Source: Acidimicrobiales bacterium (GTDB taxonomy: Bacteria; Actinomycetota; Acidimicrobiia; Acidimicrobiales; RAAP-2). From it: a stretch of DNA of 49,582 nucleotides. Each line of letters begins with the position of its first letter. Within the stretch, counting starts at the first letter, position 1. Location of the stretch: the NCBI GenBank assembly GCA_015478655.1, contig JADMIJ010000022.1, positions 1 to 49,582 on the forward strand, given 5' to 3'. The notes beneath the pieces were generated by a model. It had not been told where the DNA came from. It made no database searches and saw only the letters and a list, made by a program, of their open reading frames with translations. The position numbers and the translations under genes were made by a program. Positions 18,483 to 26,777 of the stretch are shown here, one piece after another.

Positions 18483-19313
18483 CTACCGGGCGACCGGACG
18501 CGTCTGCCCGCGTACCAGCGCGGCGACCTCTTGGGGCCGCTGCAAGTGCGGCGCATGGTTGGCGCCCGCCACCACGGTGCGGGTGGCGTTCGGCCCGATG
18601 GCGGCGGCCATCCGCCCTCCGAGGGCGGTGAATTTCTCGTCGCTGCCGCCGGTGACGATCAGCACCGGCATGGTCAGCTCCCCGAGTCGATCCCACAACG
18701 CCGGCTGGGTCCCCGTCCCCGCCAACCGGAGGCTCGACGCCAACCCCGGGCCCGTGTTGGCCAGCCGCCGGCCCAACCCGCTGCCCTCGGGGCTGATGCC
18801 GGCGAACAGCGGGCCCTCGAGCCATCGACGGATGAACGTCTCGACCGGGGTGGCGGTCGACGGCGGTCCGCCGGTGGGGTCGAGTTGCTCGGCCATGGCT
18901 TCGTCGGTCCGGCGACGGGCCAGGCGCTCAGCCGGCAGGTCGATCCCCGCCGTCCCCGAGATCAGGACCAGGCCGAGGACCAGCGCCGGTCGGGCCAGCG
19001 CCAGATGAAGGGAGAACCGGGCGCCCATCGAGTAGCCGACGTAGGTCGCCTGCCCGCCGGCCTCGCCGAGCAGCAGCGCCCCGTCGGCCAGGCCCGCGGC
19101 CACCGCCGACGAGGCGCCGTGGCCCGGCAGGTCGACGCGGACGACCTCGTGGTCCTGGGCCAGATCGTCGTCCATCGACCCCCACACCCGTCCCGTCTGG
19201 GTGAAGCCGTGGGCCAGCACCAGGCGGGGCCCCTTTCCCGTGGTCTCGGTGTGCAGGGCTGCAGACGACCGGGGCGCAGGAGGCGGGATCGTTGGTGGAG
19301 TGGCCGGCGACAT
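18483..19313 (-). CDS. menH: Alpha/beta hydrolase, probable SHCHC synthase
   Basis: A 276-residue alpha/beta hydrolase. LVLAHGFTQTGRVWGSMD is the oxyanion-hole strand, TYVGYSMGARFSLHLALA carries the nucleophilic serine in GYSMGAR, a form typical of MenH, LIVTGGSDEKFTALG the acid, and VAGANHAPHLQRPQEV the histidine. MenH converts the MenD product to 2-succinyl-6-hydroxy-2,4-cyclohexadiene-1-carboxylate. The GYSMGAR motif together with the position directly divergent from menD supports this over a generic hydrolase. The ATG at 19313 has GGAGGA a few bases upstream; only 11 bp separate it from the chosen menD start, so the control regions of both genes must overlap the coding sequences. Confidence 0.82.
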   Translation of the reverse strand: MSPATPPTIPPPAPRSSAALHTETTGKGPRLVLAHGFTQTGRVWGSMDDDLAQDHEVVRVDLPGHGASSAVAAGLADGALLLGEAGGQATYVGYSMGARFSLHLALARPALVLGLVLISGTAGIDLPAERLARRRTDEAMAEQLDPTGGPPSTATPVETFIRRWLEGPLFAGISPEGSGLGRRLANTGPGLASSLRLAGTGTQPALWDRLGELTMPVLIVTGGSDEKFTALGGRMAAAIGPNATRTVVAGANHAPHLQRPQEVAALVRGQTRPVAR

Positions 19314-19324
19314 GGGGTCCTCCG

Positions 19325-21190
19325 GTGAGCGTACCGACGGCCGGCGACCACCCCGGGGATGCCGACGTCCAGGCCGCCTTCGCCTCCACCCTGGTCGATG
19401 AGTGGGTGCGCGGCGGCGTGGCCCACGCGGTGATCTGCCCCGGCTCCCGGTCCACTCCCTTGGTCGTGGCGTTGGCCGCCCACCCGGGCGTGGCCGTGCA
19501 CGTACGCCTGGACGAGCGGTCGGCGGGATTCATCGCCCTGGGGATCGGGAAGGCCACCGGGCACCCCGCTCTGGTCGTGACCACCAGCGGCACTGCAGCC
19601 GTCGAGTTGCACGCCGCCGTGGTGGAGGCGGACCTGGCCGGGGTCCCCCTGATCGCCTGCACCGCCGACCGGCCTCCCGAGCTCCGTGACGTGGGCGCCC
19701 CCCAGGCCATCGACCAGGACCACCTGTTCGGGCGGAGCCCCCGGTGGTTCTGCGACCCGGCGGTGGCCACACCCGCCTCTCGGGCCTCGTGGCGTTCCCT
19801 GGCGTCCCGGGCGGTGGCCGAGGCCATGTCGAGCCCCGGAGGACCGGGGCCGGTCCATCTCAACCTGCCGTTCCGGGAGCCGCTGCTGGGCGACCCCGTG
19901 GCCGGGGGGGTGAGTTCGGGTCGTCCCGAGGGCCGGCCGTGGCACGAGGTCCGATCGGGCCCTGTCCATCCCCCCGAGGGAACCGTTCACTCGCTGGTGG
20001 CCTCCGGTTGGCTCCGCCCGGGACGCCGGGGCCTGATCGTGGCCGGCGCCGGCTGCGGCGACCCGACCGCCGTGCTCGCCCTGTCCGCCAGCCTCGGATG
20101 GCCGTTGCTGGCCGATCCTGGCTCGGGACTGCGCCGGCCCGGCCCCACCGTCGTCGGTGCCGCCGACGGGCTTCTGCGGTCCGAGCGGTTCGCCCACTCG
20201 CACACTCCCGACGCCGTGCTGTGCCTGGGCGAACGGTGGGCGTCCAAGGTCGTCAATGCGTTCCTGTCCTCGGCGGCCGGGGGTGGCACCCAGGTCACGG
20301 TGGTCGACCCGTGGGGACGCTGGCCCGATCCCGATCGCAGCAGCACCTCATTGGTCCGATGCGACCCCTCCCTCTTCTGCGTGGAGGCCACGCGGTGCCT
20401 GGAGGAGATGACGCCGACTGGCCCCGAGACCGACGGCGGGACCGGCTGGATGATCGACTGGCGGGAGGCCGAAGCCCGCGCCCAGGAGGAAATCGGTCAC
20501 GCCCTGGGGACTCCGGAGGGGCCCCGAGGCGGCGAGGGCCAGGGCCCGCTCAGTGAGCCCGCGCTGGCGCGCCGCCTGGTCGCCCACCTCCCGACCGAGT
20601 CGACGTTGGTGGTGTCCTCCTCGATGCCCATCCGCGACGTCGAGGCGTTCGCCGCCCCTCGTGAGCTCCCCCCGAGGGTGCTGTCCAACCGGGGGGCCAA
20701 CGGGATCGACGGGGTCGTGTCGACCGCGCTGGGTGTCGCCCTCGGTTCCGCGGGTCCGACGGTGGCGCTCGTCGGCGATCTGGCCTTTCTCCACGACGTC
20801 TCCGCCCTCGTGCACGCCCCCGGCTTCACCGCTCCGTTGACCGTGGTGGTGGCGGACAACGCCGGCGGAGGGATCTTCTCGTTCCTCGACGCGGCGTCGG
20901 CCCTGGATCCGGATTCGTTCGACACCCTGTTCGGGACGCCGCAGTCTCCGGACGTCGCCACCGTGGCCGCCTCATTCGGCTGGCCCGTGGACGAGGTGGG
21001 TGCGGACGCCGGTGGCCCGGAGTTGGAGGAGGCCGTGGATGGCTCGCTGACCAGCGGCCGTCTGTCGGTGATCCGGGTGCGGCTCCCCGATCGCTCGGAG
21101 AACGTCGCCATTCACCGACGGATCAACGCCGCCATCACGCGCTCGGTGGACCAGGGTCTCGACGAGAGACGGGGACCGGCCACCGGGTGA
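19325..21190 (+). CDS. menD: 2-Succinyl-5-enolpyruvyl-6-hydroxy-3-cyclohexene-1-carboxylate synthase
   Basis: A 621-residue thiamine-diphosphate enzyme that joins isochorismate and 2-oxoglutarate at the entry to menaquinone synthesis. AVICPGSRSTPLVVALA and LDERSAGFIALGIGKATG carry the conserved N-terminal glutamate region. TTSGTAAVELHAAVVEADL, CTADRPPELRDVGAPQAIDQ, SNRGANGIDGVVSTALG and VALVGDLAFLHD with ADNAGGGIFSFL form the cofactor-binding domain. The GTG at 19325 is preferred; an alternative at 19292 would overlap menH's start. Length is slightly above the usual 550-580, owing to Gly/Glu-rich insertions. It is the last menaquinone gene here; menC and menF are not in the window. Confidence 0.95.
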   Translation: MSVPTAGDHPGDADVQAAFASTLVDEWVRGGVAHAVICPGSRSTPLVVALAAHPGVAVHVRLDERSAGFIALGIGKATGHPALVVTTSGTAAVELHAAVVEADLAGVPLIACTADRPPELRDVGAPQAIDQDHLFGRSPRWFCDPAVATPASRASWRSLASRAVAEAMSSPGGPGPVHLNLPFREPLLGDPVAGGVSSGRPEGRPWHEVRSGPVHPPEGTVHSLVASGWLRPGRRGLIVAGAGCGDPTAVLALSASLGWPLLADPGSGLRRPGPTVVGAADGLLRSERFAHSHTPDAVLCLGERWASKVVNAFLSSAAGGGTQVTVVDPWGRWPDPDRSSTSLVRCDPSLFCVEATRCLEEMTPTGPETDGGTGWMIDWREAEARAQEEIGHALGTPEGPRGGEGQGPLSEPALARRLVAHLPTESTLVVSSSMPIRDVEAFAAPRELPPRVLSNRGANGIDGVVSTALGVALGSAGPTVALVGDLAFLHDVSALVHAPGFTAPLTVVVADNAGGGIFSFLDAASALDPDSFDTLFGTPQSPDVATVAASFGWPVDEVGADAGGPELEEAVDGSLTSGRLSVIRVRLPDRSENVAIHRRINAAITRSVDQGLDERRGPATG

Positions 21191-21227
21191 GGTCGGATGG
21201 GGCCGACCGGCGTGTTGAGGGCTCCCC

Positions 21228-21317
21228 GGGTCGGGGGCTAGCGGGGTTGGGGGCCAGCAGGGTCGGGGGCTAGCAGGGTCGGGGCTAGCCCGGGTCGAGG
21301 GCTAGCAGGGTCGGGGG
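21228..21317. repeat. 16-bp tandem repeat, about 5.6 copies
   Basis: Units of consensus GGGTCGGGGGCTAGCA start at 21228, 21244, 21260, 21276 and 21292, with a partial unit at 21308. Units differ at one to three positions. The array fills most of the convergent gap between menD and the LCP gene and runs into the LCP coding end; the LCP stop codon (TAG on the minus strand) is one of the CTAGC repeats. Each unit carries the palindrome GCTAGC or a variant. Confidence 0.9.
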
Positions 21318-22780
21318 TCGTAGACGGGAATGGACGGGGCAGCCGGACTGGTCGAGGCGTGTTTGGTCGAGGATGGAGGCGCGGTGGTGGCCGGGGCCGC
21401 AGTGGTCGGCGGCACCGTGAGGCTGAGCGGATTGCCGTAGGCGCTGAGCGGGGGGGTGGTGATCGTCCCGATCGGCCCCCCGAGGAACTGGGTGATCGTC
21501 TGTGCCGCCCCATTGGGCCCATCGGGCTGGACCACCTGGACGGATCCGGCCGCCGACGAGGCGCCCACGGTGGGCAGCGTGTAGGCCAGGAGTTGTGAAC
21601 CGGAGAAGGCCTTGTACCGCTCGGCCAGTGCGTACAGGTCGTTGGGGGAGAGCGCGTCGTCCTTGCTGAAATCGTGGACCACCGAGGTGAGGAGAGCGTT
21701 CAGTCTGAGCGGGTTGTAGGTGGACTTGGCCTTGTTCAGTGCCGCCGAGATGATCAGGTTCTGGCGTTGGATCCGCCCGATGTCGGACGTGGGATCCGAG
21801 ACCCATCTGCCGTTGGCGTAGTACTGGAAGTAGCGGGAGCGCGACAGGGCCAGGGCTTGGGAGCCGCTGAGGACCTGACATCCCGTCGCCGGGACGTCGA
21901 GACCCGAGTTGTTGTGGCAGATGCCGGTGGAGGGGTCGCAGTAGTGGTCCCGCACCGGGTAGGGGAACTCCATCGAGATCCCCCCCAGGGCGTTCACCGC
22001 GTCCTCCAGTCCGAAGAAGTTGATGGAGATGTAGTGACTGATGGGGATCCCGAACGTGTTCTCGATGGTTTGGATGAGGGCGTCGGCGCCGGTCTTGATG
22101 TTGTTGCCGTTGCCGAACGCCGAGTTGATCTTGTTCTGGCTCGAGAGCTGGCTGCCCGCCTCCATGCCGGACAGGGTCACATAGGTATCCCGGGGGATGG
22201 AGAGAGACGACGCGGTGCCGGCCGAGGGGTCCACGTGAATGATCTTGATGGTGTCGCTCCGTTGCCCCCCGGCGTTGGACTGGTCTCCGAACTGCTGGGC
22301 CTGGGCAGCAGTCTCCCCGACCCGCGTGTCGGAGCCGATGAGGAGCACGTTGTAGGGCTGGCCATTGGCCGCGGCCACGCAGGTGGAGCAGGGGTTGGAC
22401 ACCACCTTGCTCCATTGGTAGCGGAAGTACCCGTACCCCAGCCCCGCCACCACGAGGAGGACGACGACCAATCCGATGAAGCCGCGCAGGACCCGCTCGG
22501 CGGGCCGACGCCGCCGCCGTTTCGCCCGGTGCCGTTCCCGTCGCGACGGGACCGCCACCTGCCCACCCAGGATGGGCCCCGGAAACTGTGGACTGCCACC
22601 GGGACGGCCAGAGGCAGCCGGAGTCGAGGCGCGCGGCTGTCCGGTGGGACTCCCCGAGGAGTGTCCGGATGGGCGGGATGACCGCGGCGGAGGTGGGTCG
22701 CTGGATGGCACGTTGGTGGCCGTGTCGGCGCATCTGATCGGGATCGATCCACCGGCAAGCGGTGCCGGGGCGCCCGCCAC
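21302..22780 (-). CDS. LCP family cell-wall glycopolymer ligase (LytR-CpsA-Psr)
   Basis: A 492-residue membrane-anchored LCP protein that transfers lipid-linked glycopolymers to peptidoglycan outside the membrane. The N-terminal 95 residues are Pro/Ser/Arg-rich and cytoplasmic, ending in RRERHRAKRRRRRP, followed by one helix (GFIGLVVVLLVVAGLGYGYF). The LCP core shows NVLLIGSDTRVG, RSDTIKIIHVDPSAGTASSL, SIPRDTYVTLSG, KINSAFGNGN and SRSRYFQYYANGRW, with the conserved Asp/Arg residues in place. An extra cysteine pair after the helix (NPCSTC) may form a disulfide. The C-terminus is a Thr/Pro/Ser tail of about 50 residues. The start is GTG at 22780, just after a perfect 12-bp dyad. The gene's 3' end runs into the 16-bp tandem repeat. 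Confidence 0.93.
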   Translation of the reverse strand: MAGAPAPLAGGSIPIRCADTATNVPSSDPPPPRSSRPSGHSSGSPTGQPRASTPAASGRPGGSPQFPGPILGGQVAVPSRRERHRAKRRRRRPAERVLRGFIGLVVVLLVVAGLGYGYFRYQWSKVVSNPCSTCVAAANGQPYNVLLIGSDTRVGETAAQAQQFGDQSNAGGQRSDTIKIIHVDPSAGTASSLSIPRDTYVTLSGMEAGSQLSSQNKINSAFGNGNNIKTGADALIQTIENTFGIPISHYISINFFGLEDAVNALGGISMEFPYPVRDHYCDPSTGICHNNSGLDVPATGCQVLSGSQALALSRSRYFQYYANGRWVSDPTSDIGRIQRQNLIISAALNKAKSTYNPLRLNALLTSVVHDFSKDDALSPNDLYALAERYKAFSGSQLLAYTLPTVGASSAAGSVQVVQPDGPNGAAQTITQFLGGPIGTITTPPLSAYGNPLSLTVPPTTAAPATTAPPSSTKHASTSPAAPSIPVYDPRPC

Positions 22781-22785
22781 GGGAT

Positions 22786-22819
22786 CACCAGTTTCGCATG
22801 GGTCGTCGCGAAACTGGTG
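22786..22819. promoter_or_regulatory. Perfect 12-bp inverted repeat between carotenoid oxygenase and LCP genes
   Basis: CACCAGTTTCGC at 22786-22797 and its exact complement GCGAAACTGGTG at 22808-22819 flank a 10-base spacer. Read on the minus strand it lies 22 bp after the oxygenase stop and 5 bp before the LCP start codon. It could be a U-less terminator of the upstream gene or an operator/leader hairpin of the LCP gene. The arms are less GC-rich than the surroundings (7 of 12), which argues against chance. Confidence 0.75.
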
Positions 22820-22841
22820 TCACCTGGCCCTCCGGCCGGGA

Positions 22842-24188
22842 TCAGGAGTCCGTGGGCACCCAGGATCCGTGAAAGCCGAAGGGCACTCGGGCCGGGAGGT
22901 GGACGGTGGCCACCGGCGGGCCCGCGAACGAGGTGGCGTCGAGGATGACCAGATCGCTGGCATCCCTGGTGGCGTCGTAGACGATCGTGAGGACCCATCC
23001 CTCGTCTTCGCCGCTGCCGTCCGCGGCCCGTACGAACACGGGCTCTCCTGAGGCGCGGGCGTCGCCGGGCTCGTAGCGGGTGGACTCGTCGCGGTGGAGG
23101 TCGTACTTCACCAATCCATGCTGGGCCGGCTGGTCGGCTCGGTCCCCCACGCGGGTGCAGTACCCGTAGCGGTGGGGCAGGCCGGCCACGGCGGGGTCGA
23201 TCCTCGGGAACTCGACCGCAGTGTCGTCGAGTTGTTGCTCGGAGACCCGGTTGGTGGCCAGGTTGACAGTCCACCGGGCGAGGGCGGGGACGACCGAGGT
23301 GATGGCTTCCCCCGGTCCGGTGTCGAACGCCCGGTCGTAGCGGATGACGTCCAGTACCACCGCGTCGGCGTCGTCGTAGCAATTGAGGACGTGAAAGGCG
23401 TAGACCGGGTCGATGCCGATCCAGTGGAGGTCGGCGTTCCCCCCGGAGCGGGGCATCACGCCCACTCTGGCCCCGGCCTCGGGTAGCCACCGGTAGGGGA
23501 GTGTGCGACCCTGGCTGGCGAGCTGGAGGTCGAAGACGACCGGTAAGTCGAGGAACACAGCCCTGGTGGAGGTGACCCCGAAGTCATGGATCATGGTGGC
23601 GCGGGGGATGTCGATGTCCTCGGTGCGGACCAGCCGCCCGTCGGCGTCGACGACGTGGTAGCGAAGGAACGGGGGCCCGAAGACATCGCTCCCGAAGAAG
23701 ATCAATTCACCGGTGGCCGGGTCCACCTTGGGGTGAGCCGTCATGGGCGAGGCCAGGCCCCCGTCGAAGTCGTGCACACGGGCCCGACTCAGATCGGGGG
23801 AGACCGCGTGGGGGAATCCCGACTCGACCAGGGCCAGGGTGGTGCCCCCGTGGCGGATGACATGGGTGTTGGCCGGTCCGTCGAGCGGTTCGCTCGGCCC
23901 TTTGGGCGCCGCGGTCTCCAGCTTGGCGGCCAGGGCCCGGGTCCTCACCCAGCGGTTGCGGTACCCGGTGGCCTTGCCGTCGGCCAGCGAGATCGAATGG
24001 ATCATGCCGTCGCCGCTGAACCAGTGGTAGTCGTCCTCGTCGACGGGGGCGACGGCGGGATTGGGCCCGTTGCGCAGCAGACGGCCGTTCAGGTCGGGAG
24101 GAATGACCCCGGTCACCGGGAGCTCGTGGTCGTCACTGCGCTCATCGTGGACCGGTGCGAAGTTTCCATGCAGGTACGGGTTGGGCAT
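22842..24188 (-). CDS. Carotenoid cleavage oxygenase family protein
   Basis: A 448-residue non-haem iron oxygenase of the carotenoid oxygenase (RPE65/CCD) family, a seven-bladed beta-propeller that cleaves a double bond of carotenoids or related stilbenes. The start MPNPYLHGNFAPVHDE and IPPDLNGRLLRNGPNP are classic. Four candidate iron-binding histidines are in MTAHPKVDPATGEL, ATMIHDFGVTSTRAVF, WIGIDPVYAFHVLNCYDDAD and the C-terminal VPFGFHGSWVP. YHWFSGDGMIHSISL is also conserved. I chose ATG 24188 with AGGAG just upstream; the frame opens further back in an unlikely leader. No carotenoid biosynthesis gene is nearby, so the substrate is open; lignostilbene-type activity is an alternative. Confidence 0.93.
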   Translation of the reverse strand: MPNPYLHGNFAPVHDERSDDHELPVTGVIPPDLNGRLLRNGPNPAVAPVDEDDYHWFSGDGMIHSISLADGKATGYRNRWVRTRALAAKLETAAPKGPSEPLDGPANTHVIRHGGTTLALVESGFPHAVSPDLSRARVHDFDGGLASPMTAHPKVDPATGELIFFGSDVFGPPFLRYHVVDADGRLVRTEDIDIPRATMIHDFGVTSTRAVFLDLPVVFDLQLASQGRTLPYRWLPEAGARVGVMPRSGGNADLHWIGIDPVYAFHVLNCYDDADAVVLDVIRYDRAFDTGPGEAITSVVPALARWTVNLATNRVSEQQLDDTAVEFPRIDPAVAGLPHRYGYCTRVGDRADQPAQHGLVKYDLHRDESTRYEPGDARASGEPVFVRAADGSGEDEGWVLTIVYDATRDASDLVILDATSFAGPPVATVHLPARVPFGFHGSWVPTDS

Positions 24189-24367
24189 CGAGCTCCTGTC
24201 GTGGGCGAACTCATTCGGCGCGCTGTCGGTCCGGGCGCGAACGGGAACCGATGGTAGCCCTCGGCCCTTCGCCGGCAGCCGTCGGACCGGCTCCACGGCT
24301 CCTTCGGTGATGGCGGGCACCGAGTTGCAGGGACGACCCCGGCCCGATGACGTGGCAGGCTGAGGCC

Positions 24368-25654
24368 ATGGCCCAGCTCGCCGAGGACCTCCGCTTTCGC
24401 GGACTCATTCATCAGACCACCGACCCTGCCCTCGAGGACCGCCTCGACTCCGACCGGTTGACCGCCTACAGCGGCTTCGATCCGACCGCCGACAGCCTGC
24501 ATGTGGGTCACCTGTTGCAGATGTGCAATCTCCGACGGCTGCAGCTGGCCGGCCATCGTCCCATCGCGGTGGCGGGAGGCGGCACCGGATACATCGGGGA
24601 CCCCGGCGGCAGGTCCGACGAACGGCAGCTGCTCACCGAGGAGGAGCTGCAGGCCAACTTGAAGGGCATCCATGGCCAGCTGGAGCGGTTCATCGACTTC
24701 GGTGGCGACCGGGGTGGGACACAGGCGCTGCTGCTCAACAACGCCGACTGGCTCGCCGGTCTGCGCCTGTTCGACTTCCTCCGCGACGTCGGCAAACACT
24801 TCACCGTCAACCAGATGGTGGTCAAGGACTCGGTGAAGTCGCGCCTGTCGCGAGCCGACCGGGGCATCTCGTACACCGAGTTCACCTACATGCTGCTGCA
24901 GGCACTGGACTTCCTCCACCTGTACGACGAGTTCGGCTGTCGGCTCCAGATGGGAGGAAGCGACCAGTGGGGCAACATCACCATGGGAATCGACCTGGTT
25001 CGGAAGGTCCGCCACCAGGAAGTGTGGGGTCTGACCACTCCCTTGGTGTTGAAGGCCGACGGGACCAAGTTCGGCAAGTCGGAGTCCGGCACGGTTTGGC
25101 TCGACGCCGGACGGACCAGCGCGTATCAGCTGTTCCAGTTCTTCTTGCGCAGCGAGGATGCGGTGGTCGGCAGCTACCTCCGCTATTTCACGTTTCTGCC
25201 CCGAGAGGCCATCCTCGCCCTCGACGAGGCCACCGCCCGGCGTCCCGAGCGGCGGGAGGCCCAACGCGAGCTGGCCCGGCACGTGTGCACCCTCGTCCAT
25301 GGGGAAACCGAGACGGAACGGGCCGAGCACGCGGCCGCGGCACTGTTCAGCGAAGAGGTGTCGGGGCTCGACGAGCGATCCCTGCTCGACGTCTTCGCCG
25401 ATGCCCCCTCGACCGACGTGCCCCGGAGCCGGCTGGACGGCCAGGGGCTCTCTCTGGTGGACCTGCTGGTCGACACCGGACTGGCCCGCTCGAAGGGACA
25501 GGCTCGGACCCTGGTCGGCCAGGGTGGTGTCTCGGTCAACAACCGACGGGTCGACGACGCGACCTCCACGGTGGCCACCCACGACCTGGTGGCTGGCCGC
25601 TATGTGGTCCTGCGGCGGGGCAAGAAGGACTACCACCTGGTGAGCTTCGCCTGA
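24368..25654 (+). CDS. tyrS: Tyrosine-tRNA ligase
   Basis: A 428-residue class I aminoacyl-tRNA synthetase charging tRNA-Tyr. AYSGFDPTADSLHVGHLLQM contains the HIGH-type motif (HVGH), GSDQWGNITMGIDLVRK the tyrosine-binding region and LKADGTKFGKSES the KMSKS-type loop (KFGKS), all normal for bacterial TyrS. The C-terminal S4 RNA-binding domain starts at about residue 360 (LVDLLVDTGLARSKGQARTL). ATG 24368 is chosen over an in-frame start 21 bases upstream because MAQLAEDLRFRGLIHQTT fits family starts. I searched the 180-bp upstream gap for a T-box (GGTGGNACC) and saw none. Confidence 0.98.
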   Translation: MAQLAEDLRFRGLIHQTTDPALEDRLDSDRLTAYSGFDPTADSLHVGHLLQMCNLRRLQLAGHRPIAVAGGGTGYIGDPGGRSDERQLLTEEELQANLKGIHGQLERFIDFGGDRGGTQALLLNNADWLAGLRLFDFLRDVGKHFTVNQMVVKDSVKSRLSRADRGISYTEFTYMLLQALDFLHLYDEFGCRLQMGGSDQWGNITMGIDLVRKVRHQEVWGLTTPLVLKADGTKFGKSESGTVWLDAGRTSAYQLFQFFLRSEDAVVGSYLRYFTFLPREAILALDEATARRPERREAQRELARHVCTLVHGETETERAEHAAAALFSEEVSGLDERSLLDVFADAPSTDVPRSRLDGQGLSLVDLLVDTGLARSKGQARTLVGQGGVSVNNRRVDDATSTVATHDLVAGRYVVLRRGKKDYHLVSFA

Positions 25655-25684
25655 TCGGAACGGGATCCGACCGATGTCAGCGGG

Positions 25685-26719
25685 CTACGGGGACCTCTCG
25701 CCGACCACGGTGAACATCGCCATCTCGACAGGCTCTTTGGTCATGTCGTGCGCCAGGTAGTGGAGATGGTTCGAGTACGTCGTTGTCAGGCGGTCGAACC
25801 CAAGATGTCGCAGCATCCGCTGGATGGTCCCCGGGGTGAGGGTCCACCAGATGGTCAGATTGTCGAATCCCGCTGAAGCGAACCGCAGAAGATTGTCGTC
25901 GCCATTGAGGGTCGGGTCCTGGAGGGCGTCCGTCACCACGATTCGCCGAGAGGTACGGGCTGCCGCCTGCTGCAATGCCAGAAACGGGTCGCGAAGATGC
26001 AGCAGGATGGCACCGAATACGGAGGTGTCGAACGTGCCCAGGTCGCCCGGCATGTCATAGATGTTGCCGTAGGCGACCTTGGCACGAGATCCACGATCCT
26101 TGTGCGAATACCACCAGGAGTTCTGCACCTGGGACACCATGCACATGAAGCTCATCTGCTGCTCTCGCTCGTCAACTCCGGGCTTCGGCAAGATGTCGGC
26201 GCAGACATCGAAACCGATGTCAAAGCTCACGACCTCGGCGCCCTCATCCTCCATGTAGTAGGTGAGGGCGCCACTGGCCGGCCCGAGCTCCAACACCCGG
26301 TCACCGGCCACGTTGATGTTGCCCAGGTACGCCGACTCAGCCCCGCGTAGGTCCCACGGGCCCTGGACCACGTCACCATTGGACAGGGAGACGGTGTGAT
26401 AAAAGGAACAGTCCTCGAGTTCCACGTTTGCCCGCTCGCTGGCCAGTTGGGCCTGGAAGGCGGGCTCGAGCTGGCCGAGGTAGCCCCGAGGAGGAAACGC
26501 AGGCCAGGGCGCCCCACCTTCCTTGTCCCCGCCGCGTAGGAACACCACCGAAGCCGGCGTCGGTGCCCGTGTCGTTGCCCGGGCCCACGTGTTGGCCACA
26601 GCCTTCACATCGTGCAGGACCCGCCGTCTGATCACCCGCGCCATGTGGCCGGCTTCTCTCCGCGCTCCGGACACGTTCTCTCGCATTTGCCGGCGTCGGA
26701 TCTCACCAGAACTATCCAT
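25685..26719 (-). CDS. Class I SAM-dependent methyltransferase
   Basis: A 344-residue methyltransferase-fold protein. The SAM-binding motif is DRVLELGPASGALTYYM, followed by the acidic strand end GAEVVSFDIGFDV, and post-motif FDTSVFGAILLHLRDPFLAL with RRIVVTDALQDP. The N-terminal 100 residues are basic (RRRVLHDVKAVANTWARATT) and unlike known families. The domain layout resembles tRNA-modifying CmoB-type or glycan-associated methyltransferases, and no substrate can be named. Base composition is visibly less GC-rich than the neighbours, which hints at horizontal origin. The ATG at 26719 is chosen because TATGGT lies five bases before it; an in-frame start at 26779 would overlap the divergent DUF3151 gene. 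It is convergent with tyrS. Confidence 0.82.
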   Translation of the reverse strand: MDSSGEIRRRQMRENVSGARREAGHMARVIRRRVLHDVKAVANTWARATTRAPTPASVVFLRGGDKEGGAPWPAFPPRGYLGQLEPAFQAQLASERANVELEDCSFYHTVSLSNGDVVQGPWDLRGAESAYLGNINVAGDRVLELGPASGALTYYMEDEGAEVVSFDIGFDVCADILPKPGVDEREQQMSFMCMVSQVQNSWWYSHKDRGSRAKVAYGNIYDMPGDLGTFDTSVFGAILLHLRDPFLALQQAAARTSRRIVVTDALQDPTLNGDDNLLRFASAGFDNLTIWWTLTPGTIQRMLRHLGFDRLTTTYSNHLHYLAHDMTKEPVEMAMFTVVGERSP

Positions 26720-26724
26720 GGCCG

Positions 26725-26730
26725 ACCATA
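26725..26730 (-). promoter_or_regulatory. Candidate -10 box of the methyltransferase gene
   Basis: TATGGT on the minus strand ends five bases before the ATG at 26719. It supports that start and a leaderless message. It lies in the 58-bp gap shared with the divergent DUF3151 gene. Confidence 0.35.
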
Positions 26731-26764
26731 TCCCAGGCCGAACCGGGAATGGCCGTGGGCTATC

Positions 26765-26770
26765 TACACT
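26765..26770 (+). promoter_or_regulatory. Candidate -10 box of the DUF3151 gene (leaderless)
   Basis: TACACT ends exactly seven bases before the ATG at 26778, with no ribosome site between. The -35 region shows no clear match. Confidence 0.5.
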
Positions 26771-26777
26771 GACAGCC

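Noticed and set aside
24189..24367. Possible T-box riboswitch before tyrS
   Set aside because: No GGTGGNACC-type T-box sequence, specifier stem or terminator could be found in the 179-bp gap.
25655..25670. Short TCGGA/TCCGA hairpin between tyrS and the methyltransferase gene
   Set aside because: A five-base stem without a T-run is expected by chance in DNA of this composition.
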